A stretch of DNA of 64,000 nt from UBA1205 sp045598105 (GCA_045598105.1 JAZLLK010000049.1:60760-124759), one strand, 5' to 3'; counted from the first letter of the stretch, positions 51,765 through 60,646 are shown. Notes: generated from the sequence alone by a model not told the origin. Program-made: numbers and translations.

Positions 51765-54700
51765 TCGTTGTTGTTTTTGAGCAAGCGGGTTACTATGGTC
51801 ATTGATTTCGAGTCTTTTGAAAGCATGTAAGTGTATTTGTAATCGTAGGCATTCAACGATTCAGGTGATGAATTGATGAGGAATATGTTACGCTGATTGG
51901 CAAAACGCAAAATCCCCCGAACATTGTTGGAATGGAGCTTGCCTATTTCATCCATCATGCAGTGAATGATGAATTCCTGATTCTTCTTGCGCATGGCTTT
52001 ATTCTTGAAAACATTGATCAGCATGATATTAATCATGGCTTTCACGAGGATGTCGGTGCCATCGGAACCGACATTGTTGATTCGCTCCACCCATCCCGTA
52101 TCTTGGTCATTTTCTTTCACGCGGAATTGCAAGTCGAAAGTGTCGGATATTGTAAGCTGTTGTCTGTTAGGTTCTTTTTGCAAACATTTCATAAACTGTA
52201 TGAGATAATCCACCACTTTCCTATTAATCTCATTTTTGTTGTTGTCGGAAAACAGGTTTATTTCGCCCATATTAAGAAAATTCTCATCCGTAAACGCCTT
52301 TATTCTCTGAAGAAGACGCATCATGCTGTTGTCGGACTGTTCCGCACGAAGCTCGATGCTTTTGATGACCCCCGCAAAATTCCTTTCAACAAAATCGCGA
52401 TTGATTTCATTGATCACTTTCTCAATTTCTGACTGGTGATTCATCAGGTTGCCGACTTCGCGCGACACGCCTTGCAGTATGTTCTGGTAGTGCTCGCTCG
52501 TGCGTTTACGATATTCCTCTATCTTATTGTTGTCCACAAACTCTTGTAGGCTCAATGCAATTTCCGTGTAGTCTTCATCGGTAACCGGTGTCGTTGCGAA
52601 ATGGAAGGTGTTGTCAGACGAAAAATGGCTGTTAAAAGTATTCACATTCCGTTTCAATTCTTCCTGTTTCCGCTTCTTATCATTGATGGCTCCACGTAGT
52701 TCAGCAATGACGGTCTGGCATGATTTGGCAGTTTGCAAGCACTTTTCATCTTGCAAATAACCTTCGGTAAGCAAATGCTCTATCTCAATTGCCTGCTTAT
52801 ACAATACGAGACCATCTTGCCATTCCTTGATTTTAGACTCCTGTTTTTTGCGCTGAGCGCTGAATTCGCTGATTTTATCTGATATTTTCCAGACTTTTGC
52901 TTCATATTGACTTTGCAAACTGTCGACCTTCCCTTCCAGCACTTTCTTCTCTTGCTTTATCGAATCTTCCTTATCAAATAACTCTTCTTTATCTTTCTGA
53001 TATTCAATGATGGTTTTACGCTGATTATTTATTATTGCCAATTGATTGTCAATGCCACTAATGATCTCATCCTGTTTTCTAATGGCTGAAGTATCAGCTC
53101 CTTTCCCAAATAACTCAGCATCGCGCTCAGCTTCAAGATTTCTTTTCTGTTGCCGATATTTTTCCTGTTCATCTTTCAGGTCGACCTCTTGATGTACTTT
53201 GAAGTCGGCCAATTCTTTTGCCAATGCCTTCCCTTTGCTTTCGCAATTTGCATTAATCTGTTTCCTTTCCTTCTCATGCAACGCACGCTTGGCTTCTTTT
53301 TCGTCTTTTGCCTTCGAAAATTTCACGACAGCATCATCATATTCCTGCCGCTGTTCCGCTATCTTAATCTCGCGTTCTTCCTTTTCCTTGCGTTCAAGTG
53401 TGGCCAATTCCGTTTGCTTGTCACGCTTTTTTTGAGGAATTTGCTCCAGACGGACGCGATAGTTGGTCACTTCCTGCTTCAAGGGCTTTATTTTTTCAGT
53501 CAATCTATCGCTGATTCTCCGTATATTTTGTTCTTTTGTCAGGAATAATTCTTCCTTTTGCTTATTGATGGCATCAATTTGTTCCTGAATTTCCTTGCTT
53601 TGCTTACGGTATTCATCAGGAGAACGATGAGAAGACTCCAATTGCGAGACATCAATCTTCACGCCATAAAGGGTTCCTGATTCATCAGCGGCAACAGGCG
53701 ACAACCCATCGGCATACAGCACACGTTCTTCGTCAATCACACGACCTATTGTGTTCTCCCACTGCGGTTTGTTTTGCACAAGCCACTCATACAGCGACCC
53801 TTTGTATCGTGCTAAAAGGTCATTTATGTTGTCCAATTTCGCTTGCAATTGCTGCTGATCATGCTGCAAACGTTCACACTCAATCTTATACCCGCTGTTT
53901 ACCTTTTCCTCTTCGGTTAAGGCCTCAGCGCGAAGGCGTTCGATTTCCTGTTCCTTCGTCTGCTTGAGGGCCGCCGACTCCTTTTCTTCCACTTCAAGTT
54001 GTTGCAATTCCTCTTGAAGTGTCGCTTTTTCGTTGGCGTAAGGCTGCCACAAGCGCAATTCCTTTAGCTTTTGCTCCGCCTTGTTTTTGTCCTCTTGCAA
54101 TGATTCAATACGCAAGTCTATTTCATCGCGGACGGTCTGGTAGCGTGAATCGGCATCTTCCAATTGCTTCTGCATTTCGGCAATGTCCTTTTCGCGCTTT
54201 TGCCGAATCTCGTCCCTCAGCCTGTTAAGTTCGGTTTCCTGAATGTTTTTGAATCGTCCAAGATTGAGGTCCAGCTGTTCAAACAAGTTCTTGTATTTGG
54301 CTTCAATATCCGCAAACTGTTTCGTCAAAGTCTCCAGTATTTCCTGCTGATGTTTCCGCTTGTTCTGCAATTTGGGTTCCGACTGATGCATCTTTATCAT
54401 GGCTTCAATATCCATCGATGCATAGAGTTTCCGCTTTTTGCGAATCTGATCCATCAAAAAGTTCTGCGTGCCGATTGCTCTGTTCAATTTTGCCAGCTCA
54501 TTGTTGCGTTCTTGCTCAATGTTCTTTTTCCTTTGTTCTTCCGAATCAATCTGTCCAATGGTCTTTTTCAGTTCTTCCTGAGCAACCGGCAATTGTTCCT
54601 GCGCCTGCTTAACGGCAAAATTGAGTTCCCTGACAGAACGCCGTATCTGCTGATCAAAAGCTATAGTCTCATGGTAGGCAACAATGACTTGCCCAGCCTG

Positions 54701-55438
54701 CCTACGCACCAAAACATCACCATTCTTTTCCGTTTTATACCACAAATGAATGTCATCGTACTCCCTTTCAAAACCGGCCACCAAGCTGCGATAAACACTC
54801 AATTTGATAGACTCTTCAGTGTCGCCCTCCATCATTGATTCGATGATGGTCTTTTTCACGAATTCTGCATCTAACTTGCTGTTCAGAAACACATTCTGAA
54901 TGCTTCGTGGAATGTTCTGATACTTGGTACTCTCAACCAAAGCATATTTGGCAAACTTATTCGTCCTGTCATGGACATTGCCGAAAATGATATCCCTATA
55001 ATTCAAGTAATTGTCGATTCGCGGACTAATGTCTATCGTCCCTTCGCGCATGATGTTTTGCCGGATTTTCGTCCAATCACTCAGAACATCGCCAGTTTCG
55101 CCAACGAGCCAGTTCCTATTGTACGGAGCGTCAATAAAACGGAATGCGGCACTGCCTTGATGACGGAAAGTAAGAATCGTATATGCGCCTATTTTACGCT
55201 GGATTTCATACACAATAAATGAATTGGCATTTTCAAAATAGAACCTATCGAATGATTCTTGTCCTTGTTTAATTCCAAGGTGCTGCTTGTCTGCGTTATA
55301 AAAAAACAGCAATGCACGCAGCAAAGTGCTTTTACCAACTCCTTGTGTTCCTGTAAAGTGCACATTGCCATCCAATTGGATTTCGGCATATCGCACATGT
55401 GCACTGTTGATAAATATGATTTTACTCAGGTATCTCAT
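51761..55438 (-). CDS. jetC: Wadjet/MksB SMC-like ATPase (JetC-like)
   Basis: A 1225-residue SMC-type motor. The N-terminal head has Walker A GTQGVGKST (30-38, K36). About 270-1000 is a long, Glu/Lys/Gln-rich coiled coil with a hinge-like region near 590-640 (PQWENTIGRVIDEERVLYADG). The C-terminal head has the ABC signature-like NNVGSDGTDILVKAM (about 1120-1135) and Walker B ending MMDEIGKL. It loads on DNA as a dimer with JetA and JetB and extrudes loops to detect small circles. It overlaps the jetB-like gene by 17 bases. ATC and ATT replace much of the ATA usage of core genes. Confidence 0.93.
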   Translation of the reverse strand: MRYLSKIIFINSAHVRYAEIQLDGNVHFTGTQGVGKSTLLRALLFFYNADKQHLGIKQGQESFDRFYFENANSFIVYEIQRKIGAYTILTFRHQGSAAFRFIDAPYNRNWLVGETGDVLSDWTKIRQNIMREGTIDISPRIDNYLNYRDIIFGNVHDRTNKFAKYALVESTKYQNIPRSIQNVFLNSKLDAEFVKKTIIESMMEGDTEESIKLSVYRSLVAGFEREYDDIHLWYKTEKNGDVLVRRQAGQVIVAYHETIAFDQQIRRSVRELNFAVKQAQEQLPVAQEELKKTIGQIDSEEQRKKNIEQERNNELAKLNRAIGTQNFLMDQIRKKRKLYASMDIEAMIKMHQSEPKLQNKRKHQQEILETLTKQFADIEAKYKNLFEQLDLNLGRFKNIQETELNRLRDEIRQKREKDIAEMQKQLEDADSRYQTVRDEIDLRIESLQEDKNKAEQKLKELRLWQPYANEKATLQEELQQLEVEEKESAALKQTKEQEIERLRAEALTEEEKVNSGYKIECERLQHDQQQLQAKLDNINDLLARYKGSLYEWLVQNKPQWENTIGRVIDEERVLYADGLSPVAADESGTLYGVKIDVSQLESSHRSPDEYRKQSKEIQEQIDAINKQKEELFLTKEQNIRRISDRLTEKIKPLKQEVTNYRVRLEQIPQKKRDKQTELATLERKEKEEREIKIAEQRQEYDDAVVKFSKAKDEKEAKRALHEKERKQINANCESKGKALAKELADFKVHQEVDLKDEQEKYRQQKRNLEAERDAELFGKGADTSAIRKQDEIISGIDNQLAIINNQRKTIIEYQKDKEELFDKEDSIKQEKKVLEGKVDSLQSQYEAKVWKISDKISEFSAQRKKQESKIKEWQDGLVLYKQAIEIEHLLTEGYLQDEKCLQTAKSCQTVIAELRGAINDKKRKQEELKRNVNTFNSHFSSDNTFHFATTPVTDEDYTEIALSLQEFVDNNKIEEYRKRTSEHYQNILQGVSREVGNLMNHQSEIEKVINEINRDFVERNFAGVIKSIELRAEQSDNSMMRLLQRIKAFTDENFLNMGEINLFSDNNKNEINRKVVDYLIQFMKCLQKEPNRQQLTISDTFDLQFRVKENDQDTGWVERINNVGSDGTDILVKAMINIMLINVFKNKAMRKKNQEFIIHCMMDEIGKLHSNNVRGILRFANQRNIFLINSSPESLNAYDYKYTYMLSKDSKSMTIVTRLLKNNNE

Positions 55439-55973
55439 CTTCGTTGTAAATTGTCAGTAAGTTCACCAAGTCTTCCGCATAGCGAAATGCAGAGGTCATC
55501 TTGTATGTCGAGGTCTCTTCATCAATAAGTTCGGCGAATCCCATAGTTTCCAATTCGCCGACCAATTTGTCCACTTTTTCGGAAAACGGCATTTGCGAGG
55601 AAAAGAGATGCCGAGCCTTGTCTTTCAGTTCTGCATTGACATCAATTTCATTCACAATCCGTGCTTTACCAAATTGGTATCCGACAGAAAAAGCCATGTC
55701 AAATGTCTTCAGAAAGTCGAGATAATCAATCCACTTGCAGAAAGATATCAGACGTCTTTCAATGTCGGCCTTGCTTTCGTTGACGGTGGAGAAATAGAAA
55801 TAGCCATCGCCACTGTCCAAGCGGAAGCCTATCTGACTAAAGAACGCGGCATATTCCTCATAATTTTCTTCGACATCCTGATACAGATGCTTAATGTCCG
55901 TCTTTGAACTGTCAGCAGCGAGAAATCCGCCCCGAATCAGCCTTTCATATACTTTTTGTGTGTTATTTAGCAT
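55422..55973 (-). CDS. jetB: Wadjet/MksE KITE subunit (JetB-like)
   Basis: A 183-residue protein that lies between the kleisin-like and SMC-like genes, as MksE/JetB do. It reads as winged-helix units: an N-terminal KVYERLIRGGFLAADS helix pair, a beta wing (RLDSGDGYFYFSTV, about 52-65) and a second helical domain (about 120-183). KITE dimers bridge the kleisin and regulate the ATPase. Identity rests on position, size and secondary-structure pattern rather than on a strong motif. It overlaps the jetA-like gene by 11 bases. Confidence 0.82.
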   Translation of the reverse strand: MLNNTQKVYERLIRGGFLAADSSKTDIKHLYQDVEENYEEYAAFFSQIGFRLDSGDGYFYFSTVNESKADIERRLISFCKWIDYLDFLKTFDMAFSVGYQFGKARIVNEIDVNAELKDKARHLFSSQMPFSEKVDKLVGELETMGFAELIDEETSTYKMTSAFRYAEDLVNLLTIYNEDEIPE

Positions 55974-57174
55974 AAATCAATGGGTATTCAAGGGTTTGGT
56001 AAATTGCATATTGCTCGGTTATTTTACATTCATCGGGGTGCTGCACAGCCAGTTGGCAGAACAGCAAGGCATGTTGTTCGATGGTACGTTCCTGCCTGTA
56101 ATCGTATGATACGATGAAAGAAAACAGGTCGTTGCCGCCAGCCCGGAAGGCATTCCAAATCTCTTGCGGGTTGATTTCGGTCAATTGCGAAGTGTTTTCT
56201 GTCAAATCATCATCAGTCAGAGGTGGTGCAGGTGTTCGCGATTTGCTGATGACACCTTGCATCTGTCCGATTTTGCGAATAAGCGCAGCCATTTCGTCGC
56301 TGCCTTGCAGCGTGTCAATCGAAAGATGCAGCTTGTTGTACTGTCTGTTCTCCATCCAAAGCGGACTCATTTCCGACAAAACCTGACGGATGTTTGTGTT
56401 TTCCTTGATGGTCAGCTGGTCACGCAGATATTTCAGTTTGCGAATCTTTTTGAGAAGCATGTTTTGCTGCTCTATCAGATGCAGATATTCAATGATTTGT
56501 TTTTCAATGACATACAGGTTGTGATACGCATCATTGAAATCATTACGGACATCGGAAATGGCGCGAGCCATGTGCGGGTCGGAAGTCAAGGAGAAAAACG
56601 CCTTGTAGTTATCAATCAGTTTTTCACATTCCTTGATAAGAGTAAGAATATTTCCTTTTTTCACATCGAGATTTTTAAGCCGTTCTTTTTTGATTTCGTA
56701 ATTGGGTTCTTGTTTGTAAGCAGTATCCACATTCCGTTTGAGGTCGATGACATTTTTGAGCGTCCGTAGTCCCACATCGCGAAGTTTTTTCCTGATAGTA
56801 TAAATGTACTGGTATTTTCGCGTTTCGTTGTTCTCTTTAAGAAAATAGGTAATGTTTTCTTGCAGTGTGTCAATACATTCTTTTACACTGGCGATATTGA
56901 TTTCTTCGTTGACATTCAACACCTCTTCAAAGAATTTTAGATAGATGTCTTCTAGCTCTAGGAAATTTCCACTCTCATGAATGATACCATGGTTAATAAG
57001 ATATTGAATGCGTTCATCTTGATGCTCAACCAGTTCCATTGCAAGGTCAATGGAGTAGACATGGGTCATGCGATCGCCAAACACGTCGCGTAGCAATTTC
57101 TTTTCCTTGTTCAAACAACCGACAAGTTCTTCAAGATTTCGGAATTGCGAAAATGAATCGATTGTATATTTCAT
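55963..57174 (-). CDS. jetA: Wadjet/MksF kleisin subunit (JetA-like)
   Basis: A 403-residue, almost wholly helical protein and first gene of the operon, in the kleisin position. The central part (about 150-260) is a helical bundle rich in Lys, Glu and Leu. Residues 320-345 form a Pro/Thr/Asp-rich linker, and the last 60 form a winged-helix-like end. It does not show the DUF3375 start usual for type I JetA, so the system looks like another Wadjet subtype, perhaps type III-like. The subtype is uncertain. Its only visible -7 box lies 69 bases upstream, inside an IS30 remnant. Confidence 0.82.
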   Translation of the reverse strand: MKYTIDSFSQFRNLEELVGCLNKEKKLLRDVFGDRMTHVYSIDLAMELVEHQDERIQYLINHGIIHESGNFLELEDIYLKFFEEVLNVNEEINIASVKECIDTLQENITYFLKENNETRKYQYIYTIRKKLRDVGLRTLKNVIDLKRNVDTAYKQEPNYEIKKERLKNLDVKKGNILTLIKECEKLIDNYKAFFSLTSDPHMARAISDVRNDFNDAYHNLYVIEKQIIEYLHLIEQQNMLLKKIRKLKYLRDQLTIKENTNIRQVLSEMSPLWMENRQYNKLHLSIDTLQGSDEMAALIRKIGQMQGVISKSRTPAPPLTDDDLTENTSQLTEINPQEIWNAFRAGGNDLFSFIVSYDYRQERTIEQHALLFCQLAVQHPDECKITEQYAIYQTLEYPLIYAK

Positions 57175-57201
57175 ATGTTATTTTTTTTCTAAAAGTTACA
57201 T

Positions 57202-57526
57202 TCAAGTCTCAAATGCAACTTTTATTAAACAATTGTTTTTTGCAAAAGTAGTAAAAAAATATTCATTTGGGGGTAAAAATCCCAATTTTTTTCTTGGCTG
57301 GTTGTTTAATTTTTCTTAAATTATATCAATGTATTTATTATCAATATTTTCCAATAAATTTCTTCTATAAATATACTGTCGTATAAGTCCATCCATGTTC
57401 CCGTTAGCATTCCTTTTCCATGAGTGATAGGGATGTGCAAAGTGGAAATCAATATTCAGGTTTTTTTGCAATATTCTTATGATTTGCGAATTCTTTTCCT
57501 ACACCTGATAAAAATTCTATTCCTAT
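57202..57526 (-). pseudogene. IS30-family transposase C-terminal remnant
   Basis: Read on the minus strand, pieces in different frames align with the end of IS30 transposases: GKEFANHKNIAKK, then NIDFHFAHPYHSWKRNANGN and GLIRQY, then EKLNNQPRKK, then LGFLPPNEYFFTTFAK and the end KVAFET. At least two frameshifts and an in-frame TAA (before EKLNNQ) break it. The N-terminal two thirds are missing. The HPYHSW and NNQPRK motifs are diagnostic of this family. Confidence 0.85.
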
Positions 57527-57545
57527 TCATGATAAAGTTGCATTT
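57211..57545 (-). mobile_element. Internally deleted IS30-family element with terminal inverted repeats
   Basis: AAATGCAACTTT at 57211-57222 and its exact complement AAAGTTGCATTT at 57534-57545 bracket the transposase remnant. One arm overlaps the last transposase codons (KVAFET), as is usual for IS30 elements. The rest of the 612-base gap up to 57785 (57546-57700) shows no gene. Confidence 0.7.
57243..57250 (-). promoter_or_regulatory. -7 box TACTTTTG for the jetABCD operon, inside the IS remnant
   Basis: The complement of CAAAAGTA, 69 bases upstream of the jetA-like start. It lies within the former transposase coding sequence. Confidence 0.55.
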
Positions 57546-57706
57546 ATTGGTTGAATTCAGGTGAAGAAAATTCTTTTTTTTAGGCCGAAATAATGTCAAA
57601 AAACAATGTGAAGGCAAAAAATGATTTTTTTAGGTGTATAAATACTTGGTCTATAGTGTGTTATTGGTTATTATCGTTTTTATCAATAGTAGTATAGTAA
57701 AAATAG

Positions 57707-57739
57707 TTTGTATCAATTATAAAAAGTGTTGTATTTTTG
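57707..57739 (+). promoter_or_regulatory. Bacteroidota promoter TTTG, 21 bases, TATTTTTG
   Basis: A -33 TTTG (57707-57710) and a -7 TATTTTTG (57732-57739) in front of the superoxide reductase gene. Confidence 0.7.
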
Positions 57740-57785
57740 CATTGTTGAAAATAAATTGAATTATTAACTAAAAAAACAAAAAGAC

Positions 57786-58163
57786 ATGGAAACAAAATTT
57801 TATCGCTGCAAACATTGCGGCAACGTAATCAAAAAAAACGTAGATTCCGGAGTAAAAGTGGTTTGCTGTGGTGAACCTATGGAAGAGCTTCGTCCTCAAA
57901 CGGAAGAAGCGGGTATGGAAAAGCACGTGCCTGAAGTTTCATGGCAAGGTGAACACATGCTGCGTGTTAAGGTGGGGAGTGTTTTGCACCCGATGTTGCC
58001 GGAGCATAAAATAGCGTTTGTGGCTATTGAAGGCAGGGAAGGTATGCAGATATCGTGGCTAACGGGCGGGGAGCCTATTGCGGATTTTGCGGTAGGAAAC
58101 GATAGGCCGGTGGTAGTGTATGAATACTGTAATGTGCACGGACTTTGGAAAAAGGAACTTTAG
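57786..58163 (+). CDS. Desulfoferrodoxin-type superoxide reductase (2Fe-SOR)
   Basis: Reduces superoxide to hydrogen peroxide without releasing oxygen, a defence of anaerobes. The 125-residue protein has both iron sites. Centre I is the desulforedoxin knuckle C8-x-x-C11 with C27-C28. Centre II is built from H47 in EKHVPE, H68, H74, C115 and H118 in YCNVHGLW, with the catalytic lysine K46 beside it. It needs electrons, typically from rubredoxin. The OxyR-like and rubrerythrin genes follow on the same strand within 45 and 31 bases, which suggests one operon. Confidence 0.95.
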   Translation: METKFYRCKHCGNVIKKNVDSGVKVVCCGEPMEELRPQTEEAGMEKHVPEVSWQGEHMLRVKVGSVLHPMLPEHKIAFVAIEGREGMQISWLTGGEPIADFAVGNDRPVVVYEYCNVHGLWKKEL

Positions 58164-58207
58164 CGTTTATTTTTATTCCAGTACGTTTTCTTAAAAACTA
58201 AAAAGTT

Positions 58208-59134
58208 ATGAATCTGCAACAATTGGAATATGTAGTGGCTGTGGATAAGTACAGCAGTTTTGTTCAGGCATCGGAAAAATGTGGTGTTACGCAATCAACT
58301 CTCAGTACCATGATTCAGAAATTGGAAAATGAGTTGGATGTGGTAATTTTTGACCGGAACAGTCGTCCTATAACAACCACCATGATAGGTGAACAAATAG
58401 TGAATCAGGCCAAAACGGTACTGTTCAATGTGCGTCAGCTCAATGAAATGGTAAAGTCGGAACGGCAGTTGTGTGAAGGTGAAATAAAAATGAGTTTTTG
58501 CCCTACCATAGCACCATATATTACGCCGAAGCTTTTCAAATATTTGAAAGACCGGTACCCCAAGGTTACCATTAGGGCATTTGAAATGTCGCGTGCTGAG
58601 ATTATAGAAAAACTTTGCCGCACGGAGATTGACATGGCTGTGATGTCGTGTCCGCAAAAAAACGATCAGTTGTTGGAGATACCACTCTATAGAGAGCAGT
58701 TCATGGCGTATGTATCGCCTATGTCTCCCTTATACAAGGAAAAAAACATTGATATGCAAACAATGCCTCGGGAACGGCTTTGGGGCCTGAAGGATGAGAT
58801 AAGCCTTCAGTATCAGGTGAAGGAAATATGCGACCTTGATCTCGAACACAGTTCCGTTTATGAGGCAGGTAATATCCCCACCTTGATGATGATAGTCGAT
58901 TCCAACGGCGGTTACACTGCCATTCCCGAACTGCATATCAATCTGCTGCGGGAAGAATACCGCGAACATATCCGGCCTTTCGTAAACCCTGTACCATACA
59001 GGAACGTTTCGTTGTTCGTACGCAACGATTATGTGCGGGAACGGATACTCAACATTATGGCTGAAGCCATCATACACATTATTCCCCGTCACATGATAGA
59101 TGAGCATTTATTAAGGTATAAAATTCATTTGTAA
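58208..59134 (+). CDS. OxyR-like LysR regulator with Ser at the peroxidatic position
   Basis: A 308-residue LysR-type activator: a winged-helix DNA-binding domain (1-65, VQASEKCGVTQSTLSTMIQKLE as landmark TQSTLSTMIQKLE) and a periplasmic-binding-like sensor domain. Aligned with E. coli OxyR, even the numbering agrees in the sensing loop: position 208 is cysteine, but position 199 is serine (EISLQYQVKEIC). The peroxidatic cysteine that forms the disulfide is therefore missing. It may respond to another signal, or use C208 or other cysteines alone. It lies between superoxide reductase and rubrerythrin genes, which it probably controls. Confidence 0.88.
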   Translation: MNLQQLEYVVAVDKYSSFVQASEKCGVTQSTLSTMIQKLENELDVVIFDRNSRPITTTMIGEQIVNQAKTVLFNVRQLNEMVKSERQLCEGEIKMSFCPTIAPYITPKLFKYLKDRYPKVTIRAFEMSRAEIIEKLCRTEIDMAVMSCPQKNDQLLEIPLYREQFMAYVSPMSPLYKEKNIDMQTMPRERLWGLKDEISLQYQVKEICDLDLEHSSVYEAGNIPTLMMIVDSNGGYTAIPELHINLLREEYREHIRPFVNPVPYRNVSLFVRNDYVRERILNIMAEAIIHIIPRHMIDEHLLRYKIHL

Positions 59135-59164
59135 AAAGTTATAAACAATAAATACACACAGGTT

Positions 59165-59707
59165 ATGAAAAGCAATAAATATTCGGGTACACAGACCGAA
59201 AAAAATTTGAAAGCGGCTTTTGCCGCCGAATCTGAAGCAAGGAATAAATATACTTATTTCGCCTCTAAGGCAAAAAAAGACGGTTATGAGCAAATTGCCG
59301 AAATCTTCCAAAAGACTGCCGACAATGAAAAAGAGCATGCTAAATTGTGGTTCAAGGAGCTGAATAGCATAGGAGACACAATAGACAATTTGGAGAATTC
59401 CGCTGTCGGAGAACACGGTGAATGGAAAACCATGTATAGCAATTTTGCACAAATAGCTGACAATGAAGGATTCCATGATTTGGCTGAACAGTTTCGCAAG
59501 GTGGCTTCAATAGAGAAACATCACGAAGAGCGTTTTCGCACTTTGATGAGGAATATCTCTGAAAACGAAGTCTTCGCACGTTCGGATAAGAAAATTTGGG
59601 AATGCCGTAATTGTGGGTATATCTATGTCGGTGACAATGCCCCGGAAACTTGTCCTGCATGCAGTCATCCTCAGTCGTATTTTGAACTGTATGTGGAAAA
59701 TTTTTAG
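59165..59707 (+). CDS. rbr: Rubrerythrin
   Basis: A 180-residue peroxide reductase of anaerobes. The ferritin-like four-helix bundle (about 8-130) holds the diiron ligands in FAAESEARNKY (E22 region), E55-x-x-H58 in NEKEHAK, E101-region DNEGFHDLA and E117-x-x-H120. The C-terminal rubredoxin-type site has C147-x-x-C150 and C163-x-x-C166 (CRNC, CPAC). It would remove the hydrogen peroxide made by the superoxide reductase two genes upstream, so the trio forms a complete pathway. Confidence 0.96.
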   Translation: MKSNKYSGTQTEKNLKAAFAAESEARNKYTYFASKAKKDGYEQIAEIFQKTADNEKEHAKLWFKELNSIGDTIDNLENSAVGEHGEWKTMYSNFAQIADNEGFHDLAEQFRKVASIEKHHEERFRTLMRNISENEVFARSDKKIWECRNCGYIYVGDNAPETCPACSHPQSYFELYVENF

Positions 59708-59805
59708 AAAGGGTTAAAACGAAACCTATAGAAAATATTCTGTTATCAGTATCGTAAAAATATGCGTCAGGGCTGAATACCGCAAGACAGGCATTCGGCC
59801 GCATA

Positions 59806-59838
59806 ACGGAAAAGCGGGACATTGTCCCGCTTTTCCGT
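59806..59838 (+). terminator. Terminator after rubrerythrin
   Basis: A perfect 15-base stem ACGGAAAAGCGGGAC/GTCCCGCTTTTCCGT with a three-base loop. The following T run is short. Confidence 0.75.
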
Positions 59839-59894
59839 TATATACAAGGAGATGCGGTTCCTTTACAATCCTTTGAATGCCGGCATTTTTTTGC

Positions 59895-60359
59895 CTATGC
59901 ATCGGTCAAACGCTCCTCTTTTGTTATATAGGAAGAAGGATGATTTTGTCCAGAATAAAGCATAGTAGCTCGTTGTAAGGCTAAACTGTAGTCGGTGTAT
60001 TCCTCTCCGCCTACTTTATAAACGGTTTTTCGCACGGGTTGTCCTTTGGACTTTGGTTGTGCTATTCTCTCGGCGAACGACCGCTTTTTCGTTGCCTTTC
60101 CATGAGTTACCTTTGAGAGCATCCATCCCAATACCAATACCGCAACAACTATTCCACCGAGAATTTCAAGAAACAGGATAGTGTTTTTTGTTGCGAAGAG
60201 GAACAGTTTTTTTGCGAGTTCCAAGCCGCCCCAGTCGCCAAGAAACAGCCAGAGAAGCAGGGCTGCCATTCCAACGATTTTGAAAATGAAATGCTTGCGG
60301 CTAACCAGAAAAATGCCTGCTGCAAGAAGCACAATTGCAAAAATTATTTTTACTGCCAT
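59895..60359 (-). CDS. Small membrane protein of unknown function
   Basis: A 154-residue protein from ATG 60357-60359. Three hydrophobic helices (about 3-20, 26-42 and 55-80) precede a basic, Lys/Arg-rich cytosolic tail (KATKKRSFAERIAQPKSKGQ as landmark KKRSFAERIAQP) and a C-terminal stretch with EYTDYSLALQRA. An upstream in-frame ATG would add 19 residues, but the -7 box at 60414 covers it. I do not recognise a family. Alone on the minus strand. Confidence 0.65.
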   Translation of the reverse strand: MAVKIIFAIVLLAAGIFLVSRKHFIFKIVGMAALLLWLFLGDWGGLELAKKLFLFATKNTILFLEILGGIVVAVLVLGWMLSKVTHGKATKKRSFAERIAQPKSKGQPVRKTVYKVGGEEYTDYSLALQRATMLYSGQNHPSSYITKEERLTDA

Positions 60360-60413
60360 AATGTTGTGTTTTAGTTTGAATGAAAAAAAATATTCAATTT
60401 CTTTTTGATTCCG

Positions 60414-60421
60414 CAAAGGTA
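60414..60421 (-). promoter_or_regulatory. -7 box TACCTTTG for the small membrane protein gene
   Basis: The complement of CAAAGGTA, 54 bases upstream of the start at 60359. Confidence 0.7.
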
Positions 60422-60481
60422 CAAAAAAAATTTTTTTCTCAAAAAAAAATCACGAATTTTATTCACGGCATACACTCAGGC

Positions 60482-60646
60482 AAAAAAAACAGCGGGCAAA
60501 GCAAACCTTTACCCGCTGTTGATATGTTGAGTGAATACTTATTTTACTTCCTCAAATTTGAATGCTGCTAAAAATCAACTATTTATGTTGTTATGTTACA
60601 AATATGATACAAATATAAAATAAGCAATTATAATATATAACTACTT
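60482..60646 (-). ncRNA. Candidate small RNA with own promoter and terminator
   Basis: A -7 box TATCTTTG (complement at 60653-60660) faces a strong terminator: AACAGCGGG/CCCGCTGTT at 60488-60520 followed by eight T on the minus strand. About 165 bases lie between, without an ATG and without a protein-like frame. This part of the 413-base gap has no other explanation. Transcription is not proven. Confidence 0.35.
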
